DNA from: Methylomonas sp.
Lineage (GTDB): Bacteria > Pseudomonadota > Gammaproteobacteria > Methylococcales > Methylomonadaceae
Length of the DNA stretch: 64,000 bases
Assembly (NCBI RefSeq): GCF_023228165.1
Contig: NZ_JALOBS010000019.1
Location: 1-64,000 of the forward strand
Direction: 5' to 3'
The position numbers and the translations under genes were made by a program. Position 1 is the stretch's first letter. Each line of letters starts with the position of its first letter. Under the pieces are notes generated by a model, which saw nothing but the letters and a program-made list of their open reading frames with translations, was not told the origin of the DNA and searched no databases. Shown one piece after another: positions 54,653-64,000 of this stretch.

Positions 54653-56106
54653 AATTAAGCGATTTATTGACATCCATTGCCGAAATAAGCGTCGATTACC
54701 AGATCGAAGGCTTGCGCCTGGATAGCAGAAAAATCAAATCCGGTGATGTATTTATAGCCTTAAACGGCGCCTTACAGCATGGCTTGAATCATGCGCGGCA
54801 AGCGCTTGCCAACGGCGCTGTCGCTGTGATTTACGATCCGCAAGGTGTTCATGACGCATCCTTAATAAAGGACGACTTTATCGCCATATCGAATTTAAGC
54901 CGGCATTTGGGTGAGATCGCCGCGCGGTTTTATGGCCATCCTTCGCGGCAAATCGATGTGATCGGCATTACCGGTACCAACGGCAAAACCACCTGCAGCC
55001 AATTGCTGGCGCAGACCCTAAAGGACTGCGGCGTGATCGGCACCCTGGGCTGGGGTCGTGCCGGACGACTGCAGGCCACACTCAACACAACCCCGGATGC
55101 GCTGGATGTACAGTATATGCTGCGCGCATTAGCCGAAGACGGCCAAAAAGCAGTGGCGATGGAAGTATCCTCGCATGGCTTAGAACAGGGTCGAGTGAAT
55201 GCCGTCGAATTTACAGGCGCCGTGTTTACCAACCTGAGCCGCGACCATCTGGACTATCACGGTACTATGGAAGCGTATCTGCAGGCCAAGTTAGGACTAT
55301 TTAAAAACCCTGCCTTGGCATTTGCCGTCGTGAATCTGGACGACGCCAGTAACCGCGATGTTTTGGAAACCCTGCATCAACGCGTGAAGCGCTGGGGATT
55401 CAGTACATTAGATGCTCAAACCGACGGTGTTGAATGCGTAACCGCCAGCCGCATAGAATACAGTGCAAGCGGAATCTGTTTCGACGTGCATTGGTCAGGC
55501 AAAACTGCGCATGCCACCACATCGGTGATGGGCGCTGTTAACCTGCAGAATGTACTGACGGTGCTATGCGTGTTATTGGCAATGGACCGGCCCTTCGAAG
55601 CAGCCGTGGCGCAATTATCCCACTTAAAAGCTGTCTCCGGCCGCATGGAATCCTTCGGCGGAACCGGCAAACCGGCGGTAATCGTGGATTACGCCCATAC
55701 CCCGGACGCGCTGGAAAAAGTATTAATCGCCGCAAAAGGCCAAGGCGAATTATGGGCGGTTTTTGGCTGCGGCGGCGACCGCGACAAAGGCAAGCGGCCG
55801 CTGATGGGCCGAATTGCCGAAACGTACGCCGACCACGTGCTTGTCACCGACGATAACCCTCGCTCCGAAGCATCGGAGACGATTATCCAGGATATTTTGA
55901 GCGGCTGCCTAAGCAATAAAATCAACGTCATTAACGACAGAAACACCGCAATAACCACCGCGATACAACAAGCCAACCAAGACGACTGCGTGGTTGTCGC
56001 CGGTAAAGGCCATGAAAATTACCAGGAGATCAAGGGCGTCAAATTTCCGTTTAGCGACCAAGCCGTAGTGCAGCAGGCCTTAGCGGCATGGAGCCCAAAA
56101 CCATGA
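54649..56106 (+). CDS. murE: UDP-MurNAc-tripeptide synthetase MurE
   Basis: 485 residues: P-loop GTNGKTTCSQLL, and the DNPRSEA motif that marks the meso-diaminopimelate-adding type rather than the lysine type. Adds the third amino acid to UDP-MurNAc-Ala-Glu. Overlaps ftsI by four bases and murF by four bases. Confidence 0.96.
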   Translation: MKLSDLLTSIAEISVDYQIEGLRLDSRKIKSGDVFIALNGALQHGLNHARQALANGAVAVIYDPQGVHDASLIKDDFIAISNLSRHLGEIAARFYGHPSRQIDVIGITGTNGKTTCSQLLAQTLKDCGVIGTLGWGRAGRLQATLNTTPDALDVQYMLRALAEDGQKAVAMEVSSHGLEQGRVNAVEFTGAVFTNLSRDHLDYHGTMEAYLQAKLGLFKNPALAFAVVNLDDASNRDVLETLHQRVKRWGFSTLDAQTDGVECVTASRIEYSASGICFDVHWSGKTAHATTSVMGAVNLQNVLTVLCVLLAMDRPFEAAVAQLSHLKAVSGRMESFGGTGKPAVIVDYAHTPDALEKVLIAAKGQGELWAVFGCGGDRDKGKRPLMGRIAETYADHVLVTDDNPRSEASETIIQDILSGCLSNKINVINDRNTAITTAIQQANQDDCVVVAGKGHENYQEIKGVKFPFSDQAVVQQALAAWSPKP

Positions 56107-57470
56107 ATTTGCAGCTCGCTGAAATTACCCAAGCCGTGCAAGGCCGATTGATAGGCAATGATCTGCCGGTAACAGGCGTGGGTATAGATACCCGTACCCT
56201 GAAGCCAGGGGACGTCTATGTCGCCATCAAGGGACAGCACTTCGACGGCCACGATTTTTGCGATAAAGCCGAACAAGCCGGCGCTAGCGCCCTGCTGGTT
56301 AGTAAAACCGTCGACAGTTCGCTGCCGCGAATTCTGGTTGCGAATACCCGCCTGGCATTGGCGGAACTGGCCGGCTACTGGCGAAAAAAACTACCTGTCA
56401 AAATCGCCGGCGTCACCGGCAGCAACGGCAAAACCAGCGTCAAGGAAATGCTAGCGGCCATTTTCGCCACCCAAGGCAATACTTTATATACCCAAGGAAA
56501 TTTGAATAACGACATCGGCGTACCGCTGACCCTATTGCGTCTGAATGAAGCCTATCGCTATGCCGTTATCGAAATGGGCGCCAATCATCCTGGCGAAATT
56601 GCCTTTACCAGCCATTACGCGCAAGCCGATGTCAGCGTTATTACCAATGTCGGCCCGGCCCATATTGAAGGTTTCGGTGATATCAACGGCGTTGCCAACA
56701 CCAAAGCCGAGATTTTTGAAAACCTGGCTCCGCAAGGTGTAGCGGTATTGAATCGCGACGACAACTTTTATGATTTCTGGTTGCGGGAAAAAGTCGGCAA
56801 GCGCAAGAGCGTCAGTTTCGGTTTAGCCGCGGCAGCCGATGTACGCGCTGAAAATATTCAATCGCGTCTGGATGTACAGGGCTTTACCACCCGATTCGAT
56901 TTGGTAACCGAATCAACCCGGCAAACCATGCAATTAAATCTGGCCGGTGAACACAACGTCAAAAACGCGTTGGCTGCCGCAGCCGTTGCCCTGCAATTCG
57001 GCATCGACTTGCTGGCCATCAAGCGCGGACTGGAGCAAATGCAACCGGTCACCGGCCGCATGCAACCGATAGTCGGCCGTAAAGGCAATATCGTCATCGA
57101 CGACACTTATAACGCCAATCCAGCGTCGTTGAAAGCCGCGTTGGATGCGGTCGGCCAAAGCCAACAACCGCTCTGGCTGGCTTTGGGCGCATTTGGAGAA
57201 CTCGGTGCGAACAGCCCGGCGATTCATGCCGAACTGGGAGCAATGATAAAGGCCAGTCCTGTAACGCAGCTATTTGCAACCGGCGAACTGGCCAAACACA
57301 CCGTCGACACATTTGGTGATGGCGGCCAATTTTTCGAAAGCCAAGCAGCACTCATCGATACCTTGAACCAAGCTATTACCGGCAGGGAAACCATATTAAT
57401 AAAAGGCTCGCGCGCACAAAAAATGGAACATGTGGTAGCGGCATTGGTAGACAATTTTAGAGCGGCATAA
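56103..57470 (+). CDS. murF: UDP-MurNAc-pentapeptide synthetase MurF
   Basis: Start at ATG 56103 (MNLQLAEITQAVQG), overlapping the murE stop (ATGA). 455 residues with P-loop GSNGKTSVKEML and DDTYNANPASLKAAL in the C-terminal domain. Adds D-Ala-D-Ala. Its last base is the first of mraY. Confidence 0.96.
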   Translation: MNLQLAEITQAVQGRLIGNDLPVTGVGIDTRTLKPGDVYVAIKGQHFDGHDFCDKAEQAGASALLVSKTVDSSLPRILVANTRLALAELAGYWRKKLPVKIAGVTGSNGKTSVKEMLAAIFATQGNTLYTQGNLNNDIGVPLTLLRLNEAYRYAVIEMGANHPGEIAFTSHYAQADVSVITNVGPAHIEGFGDINGVANTKAEIFENLAPQGVAVLNRDDNFYDFWLREKVGKRKSVSFGLAAAADVRAENIQSRLDVQGFTTRFDLVTESTRQTMQLNLAGEHNVKNALAAAAVALQFGIDLLAIKRGLEQMQPVTGRMQPIVGRKGNIVIDDTYNANPASLKAALDAVGQSQQPLWLALGAFGELGANSPAIHAELGAMIKASPVTQLFATGELAKHTVDTFGDGGQFFESQAALIDTLNQAITGRETILIKGSRAQKMEHVVAALVDNFRAA

Positions 57471-58552
57471 TGTTACTTCTACTCGCAGATTATTTAACTA
57501 ATTTTGATAGCGGCTTCAGAGTCTTACACTATCTGACCTTTCGCGCCATTTTGGGCGTACTGACCGCCTTGACTATTTCCTTCATTATCGGCCCGATCAT
57601 GATCGAAAAACTCACCCGCAGAAAAATTGGTCAAAGCGTGCGTAACGACGGCCCGCAAAGTCACTTTTCCAAATCCGGCACCCCGACCATGGGCGGCACC
57701 ATGATTTTGCTTTCGGTGGCTATTAGCACTTTATTGTGCGCCGATTTAAGCAATCGCTACATCTGGGTGGTGTTGCTGGTAACCCTGGCTCATGGCGTGA
57801 TCGGTTTTATCGACGACTACAAGAAAGTCCTACTCGGCAACAGCGACGGCTTGTCGGCCAAAGCCAAATATTTAGCACAGTCGGTGGTTGCCTTGGGCGC
57901 GGCGGTTTATCTCTACAACACGGCGCAAGTAGCAGCCGAAACTCAATTTATCGTGCCGTTTTTCAAAAGCATCACCTTGAACATGGGCTGGGGTTATGTG
58001 GTGCTGACCTACTTTGTAATCGTCGGTTCCAGCAACGCCGTCAACTTAACCGACGGTCTGGATGGACTGGCCATCATGCCAACGGTAATGATTGCAGCGG
58101 CGCTGGCCATCTTCGCCTATCTGTCCGGACATGTTAATTTTTCGCAATACCTCGCTATTCCGCACATCCCTAAAGCCGGCGAATTGGTGGTTTTTTGCGC
58201 GGCCCTGGTCGGCTCCGGCCTGGGTTTTTTATGGTTTAACGCGTATCCGGCCATGGTCTTCATGGGCGATGTCGGCGCGCTGGCTCTGGGTGCCGCGCTC
58301 GGCATCGTGGCCGTGCTGGTCAGACAAGAAGTGGTACTGGTGATCATGGGCGGCATCTTTGTGGTGGAAACCATTTCCGTGATCATTCAGGTCGGCTCCT
58401 ACAAGACCCGAAAAAAGCGGGTGTTTTTAATGGCCCCTATCCATCATCATTACGAACTGAAAGGCTGGCCGGAACCGCGCATTATCGTACGCTTCTGGAT
58501 CATTTCGGTGATTTTAGTACTGATCGGCCTGGCCACTCTGAAACTGAGATAA
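57470..58552 (+). CDS. mraY: Phospho-MurNAc-pentapeptide translocase MraY
   Basis: 360 residues, ten membrane helices. Signature stretches GTPTMGGTMIL, GFIDDYKKV, NAVNLTDGLDGLA (catalytic Asp) and MAPIHHHYELKGWPE are all intact. Makes lipid I at the inner membrane. Confidence 0.97.
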   Translation: MLLLLADYLTNFDSGFRVLHYLTFRAILGVLTALTISFIIGPIMIEKLTRRKIGQSVRNDGPQSHFSKSGTPTMGGTMILLSVAISTLLCADLSNRYIWVVLLVTLAHGVIGFIDDYKKVLLGNSDGLSAKAKYLAQSVVALGAAVYLYNTAQVAAETQFIVPFFKSITLNMGWGYVVLTYFVIVGSSNAVNLTDGLDGLAIMPTVMIAAALAIFAYLSGHVNFSQYLAIPHIPKAGELVVFCAALVGSGLGFLWFNAYPAMVFMGDVGALALGAALGIVAVLVRQEVVLVIMGGIFVVETISVIIQVGSYKTRKKRVFLMAPIHHHYELKGWPEPRIIVRFWIISVILVLIGLATLKLR

Positions 58553-58554
58553 GC

Positions 58555-59919
58555 ATGAATAGCGACGCCTTCCTCAGTGCAGTGAACACCCATTTCAAGC
58601 TGGATCCGGCCGATGCCCGGCTGTTGATCGTCGGCCTGGGCGCAACTGGCTATTCGGCCGCGCAATTTTTACAGCAAACGCCGATTAAATTTGCAGTGAT
58701 CGATAGCCGCAGCAATCCGCCGCAAATCGACAGTTTGCGGGAACAAATGCCGGATGTACCGGTTTTTTCAGGCGGTTTCGACCAATCAGCCTTTGAAGTG
58801 GCTACTCATCTGCTGATTAGCCCTGGCGTTTCGTTGAATGAAAAAGCCATATCCAAAGCCATGCGGGCAGGTGTCACGATAATAAGCGACATCGACTTAT
58901 TTGCCTGCGCCACTGACAAGCCCATCATTGCCATCACCGGGTCCAATGGTAAAAGTACCGTCACCACCATGTTGGGCGACATGGGAAACGCCGCCGGACT
59001 GAAAACAGCTATCGGCGGTAATTTAGGTACCCCGGCCCTGGATTTACTGCAACAAGACGCCGATCTATATGTATTGGAACTGTCCAGCTTTCAATTGGAG
59101 CGCACCTCGGCCCTAAACGCTAAAGCCGCAACCGTCTTAAATCTCAGTGCCGACCATCTGGACAGGCACGACGGCATGTCCGGCTACGCACAGGAAAAGC
59201 AACGTATTTTCCGTGGCAATGGCGCCATGATTTTAAATTCCGACGACCCCATGGTCATGGCCATGCTGGACCGCGACCGCAGCCACTTTAGTTTTTCGGT
59301 GCGGCAACCCGCCGACTTTTATCTAAAACGCGGCGACGTGATCCAATTAATGTTCGGTGACGCAGTATTAATGAATGCCGATGATTTAAATCTGGAAGGC
59401 AGTCATAACATCGCCAACGCGCTGGCGGCACTGGCTCTGGGACATGCCGTCGGCATGGATATAAACGCCATGTGCAGGGCACTGCGAAAATTCAAGGGTT
59501 TGCCGCACCGCATGCAAAGAGTCGCCGAAATACGCGGCGTACGCTGGGTAAACGATTCCAAAGCCACCAATATAGGCGCCTGTATTGCCGCGCTGCAAGG
59601 CTATGACCGCAAAGTCATCCTGATTGCCGGCGGCGACGGCAAAGGCGCCGACATGGCAGAACTGAAACCGATCGTAAGGGAAAAAACCAAAGCCGTGGTA
59701 TTGATGGGTAAAGATGCGGCTCTGATCGACCAAGCCTTGAATAACTGCGTGCCGGTCCGATTTGCCGCCAACATGCGCGAGGCGGTAAGTATTGCCGCCA
59801 GCTTGGCGGAAACCGGCGACAGCGTACTACTGTCCCCAGCCTGCGCCAGCCTGGATCAGTATAAAAGTTATGCCGACCGCGGCAACCAATTCGCCCAAGC
59901 CGTACTGGAGCTGCCGTAA
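58555..59919 (+). CDS. murD: UDP-MurNAc-alanine:D-glutamate ligase MurD
   Basis: 454 residues: Rossmann-like N-terminal domain (LLIVGLGATGYSAA), P-loop GSNGKSTVTTM and RGVRWVNDSKATN in the C-terminal domain. Adds D-Glu. Overlaps ftsW by one base. Confidence 0.96.
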   Translation: MNSDAFLSAVNTHFKLDPADARLLIVGLGATGYSAAQFLQQTPIKFAVIDSRSNPPQIDSLREQMPDVPVFSGGFDQSAFEVATHLLISPGVSLNEKAISKAMRAGVTIISDIDLFACATDKPIIAITGSNGKSTVTTMLGDMGNAAGLKTAIGGNLGTPALDLLQQDADLYVLELSSFQLERTSALNAKAATVLNLSADHLDRHDGMSGYAQEKQRIFRGNGAMILNSDDPMVMAMLDRDRSHFSFSVRQPADFYLKRGDVIQLMFGDAVLMNADDLNLEGSHNIANALAALALGHAVGMDINAMCRALRKFKGLPHRMQRVAEIRGVRWVNDSKATNIGACIAALQGYDRKVILIAGGDGKGADMAELKPIVREKTKAVVLMGKDAALIDQALNNCVPVRFAANMREAVSIAASLAETGDSVLLSPACASLDQYKSYADRGNQFAQAVLELP

Positions 59920-61085
59920 TGAGTGTAGCAACCCCCAAGCCCCGCCAGGTCCAACGCTTTCATATCGATCAAACCTTGCTGACGGTTTGCCTGTGCTTGC
60001 TGGGCATTGGCTTTGTGATGGTCGCCTCGTCATCAATGCACCTCGGCGTCAAAATGGCTGACGACGTGTCGTATTATCCTTTTAAACAATTGGTCCACAT
60101 TATCCTCGGCCTGATGTTTGCCGCGGCAATTTTGGCCATCCCCATGAAATATTGGCAAAGAATCGGCCAGCCGTTATTTATTGCCGGGCTGGTATTGTTG
60201 CTAGTGGTATTGATTCCCGGTGTCGGCGTTAAAGTGAACGGTAGCACGCGTTGGTTGTCGCTGATGGGCTTGCGGATACAGGTTTCGGAAGTCATGAAAT
60301 TCATTTCCGTGGTCTATATGGCCGGCTACATCACCCGTCATAATGACCACGTGCGCCATTCCATATTCGGTCTGCTGCGCCCGTTGATGCTGCTGTCCGT
60401 GGCCAGTATTTTACTACTGCTGGAACCGGATTTCGGCTCCGCCGTGGTGATATTGATCATCGCCATGGGCATGATGTTTTTGGGCGGCGCCCGCCTGTCA
60501 CCGTTTGTGGCGCTGGTCGGTTTGGTTTCATCCTCGGCGGCGATATTGGCCTACACCTCGCCATACCGATTAAAACGCATTACCGGCTTTATCAACCCTT
60601 GGGAACACGCCAGGGATAGCGGCTACCAATTGACCCAGGCCCTGATTTCTTTTGGGCGCGGAGAAGTGTCCGGGGTGGGCTTGGGCAACGGCCTACAAAA
60701 ACTGTTTTATCTGCCGGAAGCACATACCGACTTTCTATTCTCCGTACTGGGCGAAGAACTGGGACTAGTCGGCGTTACGCTGGTGATTGCCTTGTTTACT
60801 ACCCTGGTGGTGCGCGGTTTCAGCATCGGCGAACAAGCTGAGGCCGCCGGAGAACGCTTTTCCGCGCTGGTGGCTTATGGCTTGGTGATCTGGTTCGGCT
60901 TTCAAGCCTTCGTGAACATGGGCGTGAACATGGGGATTCTGCCCACCAAGGGCTTGACCCTGCCGCTGATGAGTTACGGCGGCGGCAGTATGATCATCAT
61001 GTGCGGCGCCATAGCCGTATTGTTTCGTATCCATTATGAAGTGACGGAGCTGCGCAAAAGCAATGTCAAGGGCAAATCGCGATGA
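59919..61085 (+). CDS. ftsW: Septal peptidoglycan polymerase FtsW
   Basis: 388 residues, about ten membrane helices of the SEDS family. EPDFGSAVV, LPEAHTDFLFSVLGEELG and GLTLPLMSYGGGSM are conserved stretches; the Asp of TDF and the EPDFG acid region are essential in homologues. Glycosyltransferase partner of FtsI. Overlaps murG by four bases. Confidence 0.96.
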   Translation: MSVATPKPRQVQRFHIDQTLLTVCLCLLGIGFVMVASSSMHLGVKMADDVSYYPFKQLVHIILGLMFAAAILAIPMKYWQRIGQPLFIAGLVLLLVVLIPGVGVKVNGSTRWLSLMGLRIQVSEVMKFISVVYMAGYITRHNDHVRHSIFGLLRPLMLLSVASILLLLEPDFGSAVVILIIAMGMMFLGGARLSPFVALVGLVSSSAAILAYTSPYRLKRITGFINPWEHARDSGYQLTQALISFGRGEVSGVGLGNGLQKLFYLPEAHTDFLFSVLGEELGLVGVTLVIALFTTLVVRGFSIGEQAEAAGERFSALVAYGLVIWFGFQAFVNMGVNMGILPTKGLTLPLMSYGGGSMIIMCGAIAVLFRIHYEVTELRKSNVKGKSR

Positions 61086-62164
61086 ACGGGCGGATTGTCA
61101 TAATGGCCGGAGGCACCGGCGGACATGTATTTCCGGCACTAGCCGTAGCCGAGGAAATGCGCGCTCGCGGCTGGCAGGTGAGTTGGCTGGGCACTCAAAA
61201 AGGTCTGGAAAGCCGGGTGGTACCGGCCCATGGCATCGATATCGACTGGCTATGCGTGGCAGGCATGCGCGGCAAGGGACTGTTATCGAAACTGCTGTCG
61301 GTGTTTCGCTTGCTGCAAGCCTGCCTCCAGGCCCGACGGATTTTGCGGCAACGCCAGCCCGATGTGGTATTGGGCATGGGCGGTTTCGTCGCCGGCCCTG
61401 GCGGACTGATGGCCAAATGGCTCGGCATACCTTTAGTGGTACACGAACAAAATCGCGTACCCGGCACCACCAACCGCTGGCTGGTCAAGCTGGCGGCCAA
61501 TAAAGTGCTGGAAGCCTTTCCGGAAAGCTTCCCGGCCGAGGTCGGTGCGGTTTGCACCGGTAATCCCCTACGTAAGGCTTTTCAAAACATTGCCGAAAAA
61601 TCCGCATGGACGCCGCAAGCCTCCCGGCATTTAAAAATTTTAGTCTTGGGTGGCAGCCAGGGGGCGAAGGTCTTGAACGAAAACTTACCAGTGGCCTTAG
61701 CGGGCCTGCCGAATTTGGATATCAAGCACCAGACCGGCACAGCCATGCGGAGCGAAGTGAACGATCGTTATCAAAATTTGAGCATCAATGCGGAAGTGTC
61801 TGCGTTTATCGACGATATGGCCGCGGTTTACCAATGGGCGGATTTAATCATTTGCCGTGCCGGTGCCATGACGGTCAGCGAAGTCGCTGCCTGCGGTCTA
61901 CCGGCAATATTTGTACCCTTGATGCATGCCATAGACGATCACCAGACCGCCAACGCCCGCTTTCTGACTGAAACCGGCGCTGCATTGCTGTTACCGCAAC
62001 CCGAATTGAACGCCGCTAATTTGCGCAAACTCATTAATCAAGCCATGACATCTTTACCTTCTATGAGCCTAGCCGCTAAAAGTCAGGCCAGACTCCACGC
62101 CACTCAAACCGTTGCGGATATCTGCGTAACGCTTGCACCCCAGCGAGTGGAGGCCGTGCTATGA
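61082..62164 (+). CDS. murG: Lipid II synthase MurG
   Basis: 360 residues: GGTGGHVFPALAVAEEM (N-terminal loop) and ICRAGAMTVSEVAACGLPAI for UDP-GlcNAc binding. Adds GlcNAc to lipid I. Starts within the ftsW stop and overlaps murC by four bases. Confidence 0.97.
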   Translation: MNGRIVIMAGGTGGHVFPALAVAEEMRARGWQVSWLGTQKGLESRVVPAHGIDIDWLCVAGMRGKGLLSKLLSVFRLLQACLQARRILRQRQPDVVLGMGGFVAGPGGLMAKWLGIPLVVHEQNRVPGTTNRWLVKLAANKVLEAFPESFPAEVGAVCTGNPLRKAFQNIAEKSAWTPQASRHLKILVLGGSQGAKVLNENLPVALAGLPNLDIKHQTGTAMRSEVNDRYQNLSINAEVSAFIDDMAAVYQWADLIICRAGAMTVSEVAACGLPAIFVPLMHAIDDHQTANARFLTETGAALLLPQPELNAANLRKLINQAMTSLPSMSLAAKSQARLHATQTVADICVTLAPQRVEAVL

Positions 62165-63609
62165 ATCGGCCGAATATTCACCCCGCCCAAGCCTTGGGCA
62201 GCATCGATAAAATCCATTTTGTCGGTATCGGCGGCACCGGCATGAGCGGTATTGCCGAAGTTTTATCCAACCTGGGCTATAGCGTTTCCGGTTCGGATAT
62301 CAAAGCCTCCCCGGTGACCGAACGGCTGCAAGGCATGGGCGTAAAAGTCTATTTCGAACACACGGCCGCCAATGTAGCGGATGTGGACGTGGTGGTGACC
62401 TCCACGGCGGTAGACCGCAAAAATCCGGAAATCACCACCGCCTATGCCAACCGGATACCGGTGATTCCACGCGCCGAAATGCTGGCCGAATTGATGCGCT
62501 TCCGCTTTGGTATCGCCGTGGCCGGCACGCACGGCAAAACCACGACCACCAGTCTGACCACCATGATGCTGGCTGAAGGCGGCCTGGATCCAACCTTTGT
62601 GATCGGCGGCCGATTAAACAGCGCCGGCAGTAACGCCAAACTGGGCCTGGGCAAATATCTGGTCGCGGAAGCCGATGAAAGCGATGCCTCGTTTCTGTAT
62701 CTGCAACCGATGATGGCAGTCGTTACCAACATCGACCAGGATCATATGGAAACCTACGGCGGCAGCTACAACCGCCTGAAAGACACCTTTGTCAAATTCC
62801 TGCACCAACTGCCGTTTTACGGTTTGGCGGTGTTGTGTATTGACGATCCGGGTGTTAAAGAGATTTTGCCGCAGATTTCCAAACCGGTGAAAACGTATGG
62901 CGTGGCGGAATCCGCCGATGTGCGGGCGGTAGACATCCATCAAGACGGCCTGCAAACCCATTTCAGCGTAATGCGCTGGGACGGCTTGGCGCCAATTCAG
63001 GTGACCTTGAATCTGCCCGGTTGGCACAACATGCTCAACTCGCTGGCCGCCATTACCATCGCCACCAGCCTGGGTGTGGACGATGCAGCCATCATTAAAA
63101 GTCTGGCCGAATTCAACGGCGTGGGCCGCCGCTTTCAGATCAACGGCGATCTTGAGTTCGACGGCGGCAAACTAACCTTGGTCGACGATTACGGCCACCA
63201 TCCGCGCGAACTGGCCGCCACGCTGGAGGCCCTGCGCCAAGCCTGGCCGGAACGGCGTAAGGTGGTGATATTTCAACCCCACCGTTATACCCGCACCCGC
63301 GATCTGTTCGAAGACTTCGTTGAAGTGCTGTCCAGTATCGATGTGTTGATTTTATTGGATGTGTACTCGGCCGGAGAAGCACCGATTAACGGCGCCGACG
63401 GCAAGGCCCTGAGCCGTTCGATCCGCGTCCGTGGACAGGTGGACCCGGTGTTCGTGCAAAACCGCGATGATTTATCCACCATTTTGGCGGGTATCGTTCA
63501 AGCCGATGATGTGATTCTGACCATGGGTGCCGGCAATGTCGGCCAAATTGCCGCCGAGCTTCCGCAAAAACTACAAGAGGCGCTAGCGCCTCAGAGGGTA
63601 TCGGAATGA
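62161..63609 (+). CDS. murC: UDP-MurNAc:L-alanine ligase MurC
   Basis: 482 residues: HFVGIGGTGMSGIAEVL (N-terminal nucleotide-binding), P-loop GTHGKTTTTSL, EADESDASFL and DDYGHHPREL. Adds the first amino acid of the stem peptide. Overlaps murB by four bases. Confidence 0.97.
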   Translation: MNRPNIHPAQALGSIDKIHFVGIGGTGMSGIAEVLSNLGYSVSGSDIKASPVTERLQGMGVKVYFEHTAANVADVDVVVTSTAVDRKNPEITTAYANRIPVIPRAEMLAELMRFRFGIAVAGTHGKTTTTSLTTMMLAEGGLDPTFVIGGRLNSAGSNAKLGLGKYLVAEADESDASFLYLQPMMAVVTNIDQDHMETYGGSYNRLKDTFVKFLHQLPFYGLAVLCIDDPGVKEILPQISKPVKTYGVAESADVRAVDIHQDGLQTHFSVMRWDGLAPIQVTLNLPGWHNMLNSLAAITIATSLGVDDAAIIKSLAEFNGVGRRFQINGDLEFDGGKLTLVDDYGHHPRELAATLEALRQAWPERRKVVIFQPHRYTRTRDLFEDFVEVLSSIDVLILLDVYSAGEAPINGADGKALSRSIRVRGQVDPVFVQNRDDLSTILAGIVQADDVILTMGAGNVGQIAAELPQKLQEALAPQRVSE

Positions 63610-64000
63610 TGGCGGAGCTGGCATATAGAGGCACCATACTCAGCAACGAACCGCTTGCCAAATATACCAGCTGGCGAGTCGGAGGCCCTGCGCAAACGAT
63701 GTACCTGCCGGAAGACAAAGCCGATTTGATAGCTTTTATTGCCGGCCTGCCCGAGGGTGAACCCTTAGTTTGGATCGGTATGGGCAGCAATTTGTTGATC
63801 CGGGACGGCGGCATTCGCGGCACGGTGATCAATACCCGCGGGCGCTTGAAAGACATGCTTTTGATCGATTCCGAGCGCGTTTATGTCGAAGCAGGCGTAC
63901 CTTGCGCCCATGTAGCACGGTTTTGCAGCGACTTAGGACTAACCGGCGCCGAATTTTTGGCAGGGATTCCCGGCACCATGGGCGGCGCGCTGAAAATGAA
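63606..64000 (+). CDS. murB: UDP-GlcNAc-enolpyruvate reductase MurB (partial, cut by window end)
   Basis: ATG at 63606 overlaps the murC stop (ATGA); an immediately following ATG at 63609 is an equal option. The visible 131 residues show NTSW-like YTSWRVGGPAQTMY, FAD-binding WIGMGSNLLIRDGG and GAEFLAGIPGTMGGAL. This is the N-terminal FAD domain of MurB, which reduces UDP-GlcNAc-enolpyruvate to UDP-MurNAc. Truncated by the window, not by mutation. Confidence 0.95.
   Translation, partial: MMAELAYRGTILSNEPLAKYTSWRVGGPAQTMYLPEDKADLIAFIAGLPEGEPLVWIGMGSNLLIRDGGIRGTVINTRGRLKDMLLIDSERVYVEAGVPCAHVARFCSDLGLTGAEFLAGIPGTMGGALKM

Noticed and set aside
1..64000. CRISPR array, tRNA or rRNA genes
   Set aside because: I looked for short regular repeats with spacers and for cloverleaf or rRNA-like stretches and found none.

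Overview
The window is chromosomal DNA of a type I (gammaproteobacterial) methanotroph, most likely a Methylomonas-like member of the Methylococcales. The main evidence is a complete particulate methane monooxygenase operon (pmoCAB) with gammaproteobacterial-type subunits. The type IV pilus, sulfite reductase, PEP-CTERM and division/cell-wall (dcw) genes fit the same group. I saw no rRNA, tRNA or CRISPR array. Names come from reading the proteins and motifs, not from database searches.

Layout. 1-3100 is a gene-poor, AT-rich accessory stretch: a short, possibly truncated secreted protein behind a structured leader, a PEP-CTERM protein, and about 1.4 kb of mobile-element debris (two copies of a ~113 bp direct repeat and a hairpin resembling group II intron domain V). 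3100-7000 holds a small orphan protein, the ydbH-ynbE-ydbL envelope lipid-transport set and a Gfo/Idh/MocA oxidoreductase. 7100-14250 holds a decayed secreted-protein gene, a membrane c-type cytochrome, an EamA transporter, two tandem MacB/FtsX-type permeases without an ATPase, a ComFB protein, citrate synthase and a lipoprotein. 14400-17600 is pmoCAB on the minus strand, with a promoter, a leader hairpin, a pmoC-pmoA hairpin and a strong terminator.

17700-24000 lies just upstream of pmo: a small anchored protein divergent from pmoC, then a co-oriented run of six genes, in order of transcription response regulator, sensor kinase, Asp-box (sialidase-like) protein with a CSCC motif, CopC, a tail-anchored lipoprotein and a HupE/UreJ-like membrane protein. 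I read this as a candidate copper-sensing and copper-handling operon serving the copper enzyme pMMO. It is the most interesting part of the window.

24100-32300 holds NfeD/SPFH membrane proteins, a MoxR-DUF58-transglutaminase module, a MarR regulator with a four-cysteine tail, UbiK and the ComM/YifB ATPase. 32400-40100 is pilMNOPQ divergent from a penicillin-binding protein 1A gene that carries an apparent frameshift. 40150-50930 holds L31, AmpG, NhaD, a sulfite reductase with a DUF934 partner, CtpA and EnvC, an ArsR regulator next to a membrane rhodanese, SecB and GpsA. 51160-64000 is the dcw cluster mraZ-rsmH-ftsL-ftsI-murE-murF-mraY-murD-ftsW-murG-murC-murB, all on the plus strand with overlapping or nearly touching genes and cut by the window end within murB.

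Working together: pmoCAB oxidises methane in the membrane, and the neighbouring six-gene run probably supplies or senses its copper. The right half is mostly envelope biology: pilus assembly, peptidoglycan precursor synthesis, polymerisation, recycling and cleavage, and division.
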